Source: Deltaproteobacteria bacterium (GTDB taxonomy: Bacteria; Desulfobacterota; DSM-4660; Desulfatiglandales; B25-G16). Taken from it: a stretch of DNA of 5,482 nt. The translations under genes were made by a program, and so were the position numbers. The stretch lies in NCBI GenBank assembly GCA_020348625.1, contig CP070752.1, positions 1,625,790 through 1,631,271 on the forward strand. The letters run 5' to 3'. Each line of letters opens with the position of its first letter. The first letter of the stretch is position 1. Positions 1 through 5,241 of this stretch are shown here, piece after piece. The notes beneath the pieces were generated by a model that was not told the DNA's origin, made no database searches, and was given only the letters and a program-made list of their open reading frames with translations.

Positions 1-80
1 ATGCGAAATACTCTCGTAGCCATACCGAACTCTTGAAGCTGTGCGCCAGGGCAGGCCTCCCATCGTTCAGAGGAGTGGGC

Positions 81-150
81 GTTTCAAAACGACGCACACA
101 GGCTGCTACCTTAGTGCTAAGGCTTATGGGGCGGTGCGTCGGTTTGAAAC
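81..150. repeat. 70-bp inverted-repeat element, possible MITE or REP-like remnant
   Basis: The left arm (81-97, GTTTCAAAACGACGCAC) and right arm (134-150, GTGCGTCGGTTTGAAAC) are reverse complements with a single mismatch over 17 bp. A second, shorter palindrome sits in the loop (109-122, CCTTAG/CTAAGG around TG). The trinucleotide GGC occurs immediately outside both arms (78-80 and 151-153), which could be a short target duplication but may be chance. No coding capacity is present. It may be a small non-autonomous mobile element or a large hairpin. The ends resemble some CRISPR repeat termini (GTTTC...GAAAC), but there is only one pair, in inverted rather than direct orientation. Confidence 0.55.
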
Positions 151-211
151 GGCCCTGTACGGGACCTTGTTTAGAGGGCAGAGCAAAAAAAGACATCCCC
201 ATGCTCGCCCT

Positions 212-234
212 AAAAATTAGCTTAAAAAAGCTAA
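212..234 (-). terminator. Weak candidate rho-independent terminator of the acyl-CoA synthetase gene
   Basis: Read on the minus strand, a perfect 7-bp stem (arms at 228-234 and 217-223) with a 4-base T loop is followed directly by five T and an A (216-211). It lies about 140 bases beyond the stop codon of the gene ending at 377, in the right orientation. The stem is mostly A/T with only two G-C pairs, so termination would be weak. Confidence 0.35.
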
Positions 235-376
235 AGTGTTATCACAAACGCCAATTCCCATCTGGTGTAACTAATCCAGTGAGGTTCATTCGCCGAGCCG
301 TTTGCCGAAAAGCATCATTGCACTGATTCATTGTAGCACTATTGCAAGTGCCATCAAGGAGAAAAAAATCAGCATT

Positions 377-1807
377 TCATAAAAGCCTTTCTCTCTTGAG
401 CTGATCATACTTGTATGCCAAGCCAAGCGCTTTGATCGATGTCTTGAGATCGCTAAATACGGGGAAGCCCAGGTCTTCCAAGGCCTCTGTTAGCTCAGCA
501 ACTTTGCCTGTGTCTGGTCCATAAAGCCATGTCGCTACCGGTTTCGTGTGGCGACTTTTAAGCTGCTTATAGGCTTTGAGGCACATTTCTTTCGTCAAAC
601 CGCTGGGATTAGCCCACATGATATTTAGAAGGGCGTCCACATTCTCATCTGACATGACTGCCCCAAGGATTTGTGGGTACAAGGTAGGTAGGTTTTTGAC
701 GACTACTGACATTGGACCGATATCCACTGGAACTATGCCCAATCCCGGGAAGATCCCATTGAGCAAGTCGGCTGTCTCGGCAGTCAGATTCGCAGGGGCC
801 AAGCCATAGTGAGCCCCCTCATCAACTGCCAGTACAGCGATCGCTCCAGTATAGGTTGTGATACCGAGGCGGTTTCCTTTTGCCAGGGGCTGTGTGGCGA
901 AAATCTTAGGTATCTCGAAAACCTCTTCGAAGGATTCAAGCCGTATGACACCAGCTTGCCTGCAGAGGGCTTCAAATAGGCGATCGTCCGCTGCAATGGC
1001 ACCGGTGTGTGATGCTGATGCCCGTGCACCTTGCGGTGTCTTCCCTGATTTCAAGACCAAGATGGGTTTTTTGGGGGCCACCCTTTTTGATACTGACAAG
1101 AACCTTTGGCTGTGCGAAATACCTTCAAGGTACATGCTGATGACGTTCGTTTTCGGGTCTCTCTCCAGGTATTCCAGCACATCGCATTCATTTACATCGC
1201 ACTTGTTACCGAAATCACAGATCTTGCTGATTCCAAGGTTCAGATGAGGAAAGGGGAAAGCCTGTGGGTTGGTCATCCCCGTTTGTGAGCAAATTGCGAT
1301 TGAGCCCTGCTGGAGCTTGTAGTATCCGGCATCGTAAGGGCAGGGATTGAGACCATTGCTGGTATTAACGATACCGGCAGTATTCGGGCCTATTATGCGA
1401 ATTCCTAACTGTCGACCGAGCTTCACTATGTCGTTTTGCAGGCGGGCGCCCTCCTTGTTTCTCTCGGCAAAACCATCCGATACCAGTATGATTGCACGGA
1501 TGCCCTTATCGGCGCACTCAAGGATGACAGGGGGTACCCCTTGAGCGTTGATCATAATGATAGCCAGGTCTATTTTTTCCTGAACCGCTGCAATAGAAGG
1601 GTAGACCTTCAGGCCTTGGGTATCCGTATAGACGGGATTAATGGGATAGATTCGTCCTGAATAGCCGGCCTTCAAGAGGGATTTAACAACGACGTACCCA
1701 CCAAAGAGCCCCTTTCTAAATGATCCGATAATGGCAATGCCCCTGGGTTCAAAGAAATCGGACAGATCGGATTCGCTCGGGCATTGCTTGGATTTTTTGT
1801 TGCTCAC
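377..1807 (-). CDS. Acyl-CoA synthetase (NDP-forming) alpha subunit, CoA-binding, orphan
   Basis: The 476-residue product looks like the alpha subunit of ADP-forming acetyl/acyl-CoA synthetases, which interconvert acyl-CoA, ADP and phosphate with acid, CoA and ATP through a phosphohistidine. Domains in order: a Rossmann CoA-binding domain (about 12-110, with FFEPRGIAIIGS), then two succinyl-CoA-ligase-like domains with GPNTAG at 139-144, SQTG at 174-177, GNKCDVNECD at 200-209, and KSGKTPQGARASASHTG at 253-269. By family alignment His267 in SHTG is the expected phosphorylated histidine. The usual Cys of GPNC is Thr here. I chose GTG at 1807 because GGGGAG sits 7 bases upstream and the CoA-binding domain begins right after it; the frame extends to ATG 1978, but those 57 residues resemble nothing in the family. 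The ATP-grasp beta subunit needed for full activity is not fused to it and not in the window. It is divergent from the flavoprotein gene at 2045. The substrate is unknown. Confidence 0.85.
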   Translation of the reverse strand: MSNKKSKQCPSESDLSDFFEPRGIAIIGSFRKGLFGGYVVVKSLLKAGYSGRIYPINPVYTDTQGLKVYPSIAAVQEKIDLAIIMINAQGVPPVILECADKGIRAIILVSDGFAERNKEGARLQNDIVKLGRQLGIRIIGPNTAGIVNTSNGLNPCPYDAGYYKLQQGSIAICSQTGMTNPQAFPFPHLNLGISKICDFGNKCDVNECDVLEYLERDPKTNVISMYLEGISHSQRFLSVSKRVAPKKPILVLKSGKTPQGARASASHTGAIAADDRLFEALCRQAGVIRLESFEEVFEIPKIFATQPLAKGNRLGITTYTGAIAVLAVDEGAHYGLAPANLTAETADLLNGIFPGLGIVPVDIGPMSVVVKNLPTLYPQILGAVMSDENVDALLNIMWANPSGLTKEMCLKAYKQLKSRHTKPVATWLYGPDTGKVAELTEALEDLGFPVFSDLKTSIKALGLAYKYDQLKRERLL

Positions 1808-1814
1808 ACAAATT

Positions 1815-1820
1815 CTCCCC
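1815..1820 (-). promoter_or_regulatory. Ribosome binding site that decides the GTG start of the synthetase
   Basis: On the minus strand GGGGAG lies 7 bases ahead of the GTG at 1807-1805. The upstream ATG at 1978 lacks a comparable site, and the peptide between the two does not look like the family. This places the true start at 1807 and leaves 237 bp between the two divergent genes. Confidence 0.7.
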
Positions 1821-1867
1821 ACAGTCGTGTCAAAACAAGAAACCGCAGACAGCCATTGATACCGCGC

Positions 1868-1913
1868 TACAAGCAATACTCTCGGGCTTATACACCATAT
1901 TCCCATGCTTGTA
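1868..1913. promoter_or_regulatory. Inverted 8-bp half-sites in the divergent region, possible operator
   Basis: TACAAGCA at 1868-1875 and its exact reverse complement TGCTTGTA at 1906-1913 face each other across 30 bp. The right half overlaps the candidate -35 box of the synthetase promoter, and the left half lies just beyond the predicted transcription start. That placement would suit a repressor or a looped pair of sites. An 8-bp match at this spacing somewhere in a 237-bp region is not very improbable by chance, so this is only a candidate. Confidence 0.3.
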
Positions 1914-1915
1914 CA
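1887..1915 (-). promoter_or_regulatory. Candidate sigma-70 promoter of the acyl-CoA synthetase gene
   Basis: On the minus strand TGTACA (1915-1910, 4 of 6 to TTGACA) is followed after 17 bases by TATAAG (1892-1887, 5 of 6 to TATAAT). Transcription would start near 1880 and give a leader of about 70 bases ahead of the GTG start. The position, orientation and spacing are all sensible, but the call rests on consensus matching alone. Confidence 0.45.
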
Positions 1916-1971
1916 GGGTTGTCGTCCTCTGAGCGAGGCGGGCACGCTTTGCCTCTTGTAACGTTTAATTC

Positions 1972-2003
1972 TTGACATGATTCCTTCGTGTGCTAGGTAT
2001 CAA
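1972..2003 (+). promoter_or_regulatory. Candidate promoter of the flavoprotein gene, perfect -35 and poor -10
   Basis: A perfect TTGACA lies at 1972-1977, 67 bases before the ATG. At the usual 17-18 base spacing the -10 is poor (AGGTAT or GGTATC). The better hexamer TATCAA (1998-2003, 4 of 6) is 20 bases away, and a TG dinucleotide at 1991-1992 might help. A weak -10 with a strong -35 could mean that activity depends on an activator, or that the promoter is elsewhere. Confidence 0.35.
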
Positions 2004-2044
2004 AGAAATAGAGGCGCAGAACTGAAAGAGGGAGGAGATCGATA

Positions 2045-3010
2045 ATGTTTCAAACGAGGATTACGGATATGCTCGGTATTGAGTACCCCCTTGTGGGCGG
2101 TACCATGATGTGGATTTCTACCCCGGAGTTTGTGGCTGCAGTTTCAAACGGGGGTGGGTTGGGTGTGTTGGCCTCGGTCATGTATGAAAGCCGTGAGGCC
2201 TTTGCCACGGCGATCGATCGCGTTTATGACCTCACCGATAAGCCTTTCGCCGTTAACATCAACCTGTTTCCCATATCTCGGCCCGTTGATAACCAACTGT
2301 ACCTCGATGTTGCCATTGAAAAGGGCGTGAGGATAGTTGAGACATCAGGTCATGCCGCACCGGAGGAACTGTGTTCACGGTTTAAGGAAGCGGGGTTGAT
2401 CTGGATCCACAAATGTGTGGGTATCCGCTATGCCGTCAAGGCCCAGAACCTGGGTGCCGACATTATCACTGTTGTTGGGTACGAAAATGGAGGAGCGACC
2501 GGTAAACTGGATATCGGAACCCTGGTCCTAGTCCCCAGTGTGTCGCAAGCAGTGGATGTTCCTGTCATTGGTGGTGGCGGCGTGTCCGACGGGAGGGGGT
2601 TTCTTGCGGTCTTTGCTCTTGGGGCAGAAGGCGTCATTGTGGGCACTCGCCTTTTGGTAACTCAGGAGGCGCCAATCCACGATGACTTGAAGCGGGCGTT
2701 ATTGCAGGCCAGGGAGGTGGATACCATGTTGATTATGCGCTCCATCGGCGCCACCCATAGGGTCTGGGCGAACGCCGCTGCCCGCAGATGTGCTGAACTG
2801 GAGAAGGAACAGACCGGGCTTGCCGAAATCCTGCAGATCGTTGCAGGCGATAAGGCCAAGAGAATGTATGATGCAGGAGCCCTGGATGAGGGAGTCATTT
2901 CCTGCGGACAATGTGTGGGGCTTATCCACGATATACCTACGGTCAAGGAATTATTTGACAGGATCATCACGCAGGCCAGTGACGTAACAAAAAGGCTAGC
3001 CGAACGTTGA
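2045..3010 (+). CDS. Nitronate monooxygenase / FabK-type FMN-dependent TIM-barrel protein
   Basis: The 321-residue product belongs to the 2-nitropropane dioxygenase/nitronate monooxygenase superfamily, whose members are cytoplasmic FMN TIM-barrel enzymes that oxidise nitronates or reduce enoyl-ACP. Start: ATG 2045, with GGAGGAG at 2031-2037. Visible motifs are the N-terminal barrel start (YPLVGGTMMWIS, about 14-25), the glycine-rich NGGGLGVLAS (35-44), VIGGGGVSDGRG (174-185), GAEGVIVGTRLL (193-204, phosphate-binding loop region), TQEAPIH (206-212) and the C-terminal GQCVGLIHDIPTV (288-300). The length is normal for the family. The usual AGGHxG motif reads NGGATG (148-153), so the conserved histidine is Ala151, which argues against standard nitronate or FabK chemistry. 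C287 and C290 form a CGQC motif. It is divergent from the acyl-CoA synthetase gene, so an acyl-CoA or related substrate is possible. The family is certain, the reaction is not. Confidence 0.88.
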   Translation: MFQTRITDMLGIEYPLVGGTMMWISTPEFVAAVSNGGGLGVLASVMYESREAFATAIDRVYDLTDKPFAVNINLFPISRPVDNQLYLDVAIEKGVRIVETSGHAAPEELCSRFKEAGLIWIHKCVGIRYAVKAQNLGADIITVVGYENGGATGKLDIGTLVLVPSVSQAVDVPVIGGGGVSDGRGFLAVFALGAEGVIVGTRLLVTQEAPIHDDLKRALLQAREVDTMLIMRSIGATHRVWANAAARRCAELEKEQTGLAEILQIVAGDKAKRMYDAGALDEGVISCGQCVGLIHDIPTVKELFDRIITQASDVTKRLAER

Positions 3011-3118
3011 AACTATGCTGCAAGCCTAACTCGTTGCATCGTTGTATTTCAAAGGAAACACTCCACCGGAAGTTCTAGTTATAAGGGGACCTCCCGTATG
3101 GATTTATAGGCCTTTGTG

Positions 3119-3511
3119 TTACTCCCACCTGTCACCTTTCTTTTTCAAATCGATATATTCCACTCTTCCCTTTGGACTAATAAATGAATTGAGGGCCCAG
3201 CTTACCACGCTGATGATTATGGAACCAAAGACTGCTGCCCAAAAGCCCCGCACATCAAATCCCGAAATAACGCCCGATGCCATCTTGAGCAACAGGGCAT
3301 TAATGATAAAGGTGAAAAGACCGAGGGTCAGGATATTTATGGGGAGGGTCAGGATAATCAGTATGGGCCTGAAAAAGGCGTTCAAGACCCCCAGAATAGC
3401 TGCCGCGAAGAATGCGCTAAAGAAACCCTTAACCTGGATGCCGTCCAACACGTATGAGGCAACGATAATAGCGGCAGTTAAAACAAGCCATCTAATGAGT
3501 ATTCCTTTCAT
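3119..3511 (-). CDS. Small four-helix membrane protein of the phage_holin_4_2 / YvlD type
   Basis: The 130-residue product is very hydrophobic with about four membrane segments (roughly 4-22, 29-47, 49-75 with a break near LP, and 88-110) and a short charged C-terminal tail (RVEYIDLKKKGDRWE). It carries the family signature N44...R48-P49...LP(56-57)-N59...TLGLF(62-66)...N71, typical of the widespread PF04020 group. Despite the holin name, most members are chromosomal housekeeping or envelope-stress proteins of unknown mechanism, and no phage gene is nearby. ATG 3511 is preceded by AAAGGAGG (3527-3520) with an 8-base spacer, a very strong site. It converges with the flavoprotein gene (108 bp between stops), and I see no clear terminator in that gap. 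It lies 290 bp downstream of arfB and is probably transcribed on its own. Confidence 0.85.
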   Translation of the reverse strand: MKGILIRWLVLTAAIIVASYVLDGIQVKGFFSAFFAAAILGVLNAFFRPILIILTLPINILTLGLFTFIINALLLKMASGVISGFDVRGFWAAVFGSIIISVVSWALNSFISPKGRVEYIDLKKKGDRWE

Positions 3512-3588
3512 CTCAATAACCTCCTTTGATCGTTATCTTGCCCGGGCTCGGCTGGTCTGCAATAGGTTGATAAAACGGTGTTTTTTTA

Positions 3589-3643
3589 TTCGCCTTCGCC
3601 AGAATACCCTGTAGCTTGCTACAGGGATGAATGACAAGGCGAA
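3589..3643. repeat. REP-like hairpin A with outer inverted arms
   Basis: A perfect hairpin, CCCTGTAGC (3607-3615) and GCTACAGGG (3618-3626) around TT, is nested in an outer pair of 8-bp arms, TTCGCCTT (3589-3596) and AAGGCGAA (3636-3643). It is preceded by ATA, as is hairpin D at 3705-3724, and shares 15 of 20 positions with it. There is no T-tract on either strand directly after the stem, so a simple terminator is unlikely. A repetitive extragenic palindrome is the best description. Confidence 0.6.
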
Positions 3644-3645
3644 CC

Positions 3646-3688
3646 GCGCCGAAGCGCTTTGGCGCGAAGGCGGGTTTGGCTTCGGCGC
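3646..3688. repeat. Overlapping GC-rich palindromes with two alternative pairings
   Basis: GCGCCGAAGC at 3646-3655 can pair with the adjacent GCTTTGGCGC (3656-3665), giving a 20-bp near-palindrome with one G/T mismatch, or with the exact complement GCTTCGGCGC at 3679-3688 (10 of 10). A further small stem follows (CGCAA 3686-3690 with TTGCG 3697-3701). The stretch sits between hairpins A and D and is non-coding. It may be part of one composite repeat. Confidence 0.5.
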
Positions 3689-3704
3689 AATTCCGCTTGC
3701 GATA

Positions 3705-3724
3705 CCCCGCAGCTCGCTGCGGGG
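3705..3724. repeat. REP-like hairpin D, a covarying relative of hairpin A
   Basis: CCCCGCAGC (3705-3713) and GCTGCGGGG (3716-3724) form a perfect 9-bp stem with a TC loop, 81 bases beyond the arfB stop on the minus strand. Compared with hairpin A, stem pairs 4-17 and 6-15 change from T-A to C-G on both sides, so pairing is preserved. There is no T-tract in the arfB direction, which argues against an intrinsic terminator. It could act as a 3'-end stabilising or gyrase/IHF-type extragenic element, as REP sequences do in other bacteria. Confidence 0.6.
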
Positions 3725-3801
3725 AGCTTCATTATTTCTTAACCCGAAGCTGCGGAGTGCAGGCCCAATTCATCATCTCGCGGCCTGTGTTGCGCGAATT
3801 C

Positions 3802-4227
3802 CTAATCTTCAAGAGGGGAAACAGGCCGGCGAAGGAGTTTTTTCTTCGCTCGTTTCCGTTTAGTCTCCAACCTGCGGACTCGCGCAGTCTGGCTGGGCCT
3901 TGTTCTGCGCCGAGGTTTCGGCATCTCCGCAGCCCTGCGGATCAACGATACGAGGCGATCCAGGGCAGCCCTGCGATTCCGTTCCTGGGTGCGGAATCGC
4001 CGGGCATTGATAATGAGGATACCGCCTCCGGTAATCCGTTTGCCGGCCAGAAGAAACAGACGCTCCCGAACCTGATCCGGAATGCTGGGCGATTTGCCGA
4101 CATCAAATCGGAGCTGAACAGCAGTTGAGACCTTGTTGACATTTTGTCCCCCCGGGCCGGATGCTCGGATGAACTCCTCTTGGATCTCGCTTTCATCGAT
4201 TGCTATGGTTTCAGTAACGGGAATCAT
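3802..4227 (-). CDS. arfB: Alternative ribosome-rescue peptidyl-tRNA hydrolase ArfB (YaeJ)
   Basis: The 141-residue product is ArfB, which enters stalled ribosomes lacking a stop codon and hydrolyses peptidyl-tRNA. It opens MIPVTETIAI, as family members do, and has the catalytic loop ASGPGGQNVNKVSTAVQL with the GGQ at 26-28 (Gln28 as in E. coli). The C-terminal third is a lysine/arginine-rich tail (about 104-136, with PRRRTRPSQTARVRRLETKR) that in known structures fills the empty mRNA entry channel. The length matches E. coli ArfB (140 residues). The frame continues upstream to a GTG at 4275, but ATG 4227 has AAAGGA 5 bases before it and the family-type N-terminus, so I chose it. The GGQ with a short length and basic tail separates it from full-size release factors. 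It lies 132 bp downstream of the dehydrogenase gene, possibly on the same transcript. Confidence 0.93.
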   Translation of the reverse strand: MIPVTETIAIDESEIQEEFIRASGPGGQNVNKVSTAVQLRFDVGKSPSIPDQVRERLFLLAGKRITGGGILIINARRFRTQERNRRAALDRLVSLIRRAAEMPKPRRRTRPSQTARVRRLETKRKRAKKKLLRRPVSPLED

Positions 4228-4232
4228 GAATA

Positions 4233-4238
4233 TCCTTT
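4233..4238 (-). promoter_or_regulatory. Ribosome binding site that decides the arfB start
   Basis: On the minus strand AAAGGA ends 5 bases before the ATG at 4227. The upstream GTG at 4275 has no comparable site and would add 16 residues not seen at the start of ArfB proteins. Confidence 0.65.
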
Positions 4239-4359
4239 GAATCCGGGCTTTGAACGCAAAGGGTACGATTTTCACAGGGCCTTGACCTCGATCTTTTTCG
4301 CATTGGAAAAGGGTCGCATTGGCCCCTGATTCGATACGTCGGGAATCGTCACGGATGTT

Positions 4360-5241
4360 TCATGCTCTATCGCCGTTAAGGGTTTTCAAGGCAAGGATGA
4401 GTGCCTGGGTCCCGGAGCGGCCGTGTCCCTGTGCTTTAACTGCAAGGTAGAGCTGGTGGACCAGTGCCAGTCCCGGCAATGCGAGGCCCACAGCAGCGGC
4501 CTCCTTCAAGGCGATGCCCATATCCTTGATAAAATGCTCCACGAAAAATCCCGGATCATAGTCCCCGCGGATGATGCGCGGCCCAAGGTTGTTGATTGAC
4601 CAACACGAGGCAGCGCCACTGCCGATGATGTTGATCACTGTATCTTGATCGAGGCCCCCGACCTTTTCGGCGTAAAGCAGGGATTCGCTCACCCCGATCA
4701 TGGTCCCCGCTACGAGTATCTGGTTACACATTTTTGTGTGCTGGCCCGCACCCGGCCCGCCCATAAATGAGATGTTGTTTCCCAACAGCTGAAACAGCGG
4801 ATAAACCTCGTCAAAGACCTCTTTGGTGCCGCCCACCATGATGGCGAGGGCGGCATTTCTGGCGCCTATGTCGCCACCTGAAACCGGTGCGTCGAGGCTC
4901 TTGATTGCCTGCTTTGCTGCTTCTCGGGCTATGGTTTGCGCCAGGGTTGGCAGACTGGTGGTCATGTCAACCACGATTCGGCAGGTGCCTTTCACGGAAA
5001 GGACCCCTTTTTCCCCGAGGTACACTTCCTGCACATCGACCGGAAGGCCGACCATGGTGAATATGATTTCAGACTCGGCAGCCACTTCTGCGGGGAATTC
5101 ACACCACGTGGCCCCTTTCTCGAGTAATGGTTTTTCTTTTCCTCTCGTCCGGTTGAAGACCAGGAGCTCATGTCCGGCTGATTGTAAATGAGCAGCCATG
5201 GGTGCTCCCATCACTCCCGTACCAATCCATCCAATACGCAT
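4360..5241 (-). CDS. NAD(P)-dependent beta-hydroxyacid dehydrogenase (3-hydroxyisobutyrate dehydrogenase / tartronate semialdehyde reductase family)
   Basis: The 293-residue cytoplasmic enzyme belongs to the beta-hydroxyacid dehydrogenase family, which oxidises 3-hydroxy acids or reduces the matching semialdehydes (3-hydroxyisobutyrate in valine breakdown, tartronate semialdehyde in glycerate formation). It has an N-terminal Rossmann fold with GTGVMGAPM (7-15), the substrate-binding DAPVSGG (117-123), the catalytic GQHTKMCNQ with Lys170 and Asn173, and the C-terminal KDMGIALKEA (239-248). All expected catalytic residues are present and the length is normal. After strand 2 the sequence reads FNRT (29-32) rather than an acidic residue, which favours NADPH over NADH by family precedent. 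ATG 5241 has AAAGGGG 8 bases upstream. It is the first gene of a possible two-gene unit with arfB. The exact substrate cannot be read from the sequence. Confidence 0.9.
   Translation of the reverse strand: MRIGWIGTGVMGAPMAAHLQSAGHELLVFNRTRGKEKPLLEKGATWCEFPAEVAAESEIIFTMVGLPVDVQEVYLGEKGVLSVKGTCRIVVDMTTSLPTLAQTIAREAAKQAIKSLDAPVSGGDIGARNAALAIMVGGTKEVFDEVYPLFQLLGNNISFMGGPGAGQHTKMCNQILVAGTMIGVSESLLYAEKVGGLDQDTVINIIGSGAASCWSINNLGPRIIRGDYDPGFFVEHFIKDMGIALKEAAAVGLALPGLALVHQLYLAVKAQGHGRSGTQALILALKTLNGDRA

Larger units (their letters stand above)
1..376. other. Region without a convincing gene
   Basis: This stretch lies downstream of the minus-strand acyl-CoA synthetase gene and I find no supportable coding sequence in it. 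A plus-strand frame at 33-326 starts with TTG, lacks a ribosome binding site, runs through a large inverted repeat and gives a protein with no recognisable family features. Two short frames touch the left edge (plus 1-36 and minus 63-1) but are too short to call. What can be seen is a 70-bp inverted-repeat element (81-150), an imperfect palindrome around 151-166 and an AT-rich hairpin (212-234). Confidence 0.6.

Noticed and set aside
1..63. Minus-strand ATG at 63 open to the left edge, and an 11-codon plus-strand tail ending at 36
   Set aside because: Open frames this short are expected by chance, there is no ribosome binding site before the ATG, and neither peptide is recognisable.
81..150. 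CRISPR repeat (GTTTC...GAAAC ends)
   Set aside because: The two copies are inverted, not direct, there is no array of regularly spaced units, and no cas gene is present.
33..326. Plus-strand 97-codon frame starting with TTG
   Set aside because: It has no ribosome binding site, runs through a 17-bp inverted-repeat element and shows no family motif or credible protein character.
858..1247. Plus-strand 129-codon frame inside the synthetase gene
   Set aside because: It is a shadow of the minus-strand gene, which has full-length family motifs across the same bases.
1940..1954. Sigma-54 -24/-12 promoter (GGGCACGCTTTGCC)
   Set aside because: It resembles the consensus, but the distance between the GG and GC elements is one base too short, which is not tolerated by sigma-54.
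1808..1978. 57-residue N-terminal extension of the acyl-CoA synthetase up to the ATG at 1978
   Set aside because: The peptide does not resemble the family, the ATG has no ribosome binding site, the stretch contains a promoter-like sequence, and GTG 1807 has GGGGAG at 7 bases and matches the expected domain start.
3119..3511. Phage holin indicating a prophage
   Set aside because: The PF04020 name is historical, members are common chromosomal genes, and no other phage gene or lysis gene is in the window.
3042..3614. Plus-strand 190-codon frame opposite the membrane protein gene
   Set aside because: The minus-strand frame has a strong ribosome binding site and family signature; the plus frame is its antisense shadow and lacks both.
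4312..4332. Terminator between the dehydrogenase gene and arfB (minus strand GGGG...CCCTTTT)
   Set aside because: The stem has only about four continuous pairs followed by four T, too weak to call, so co-transcription stays possible.
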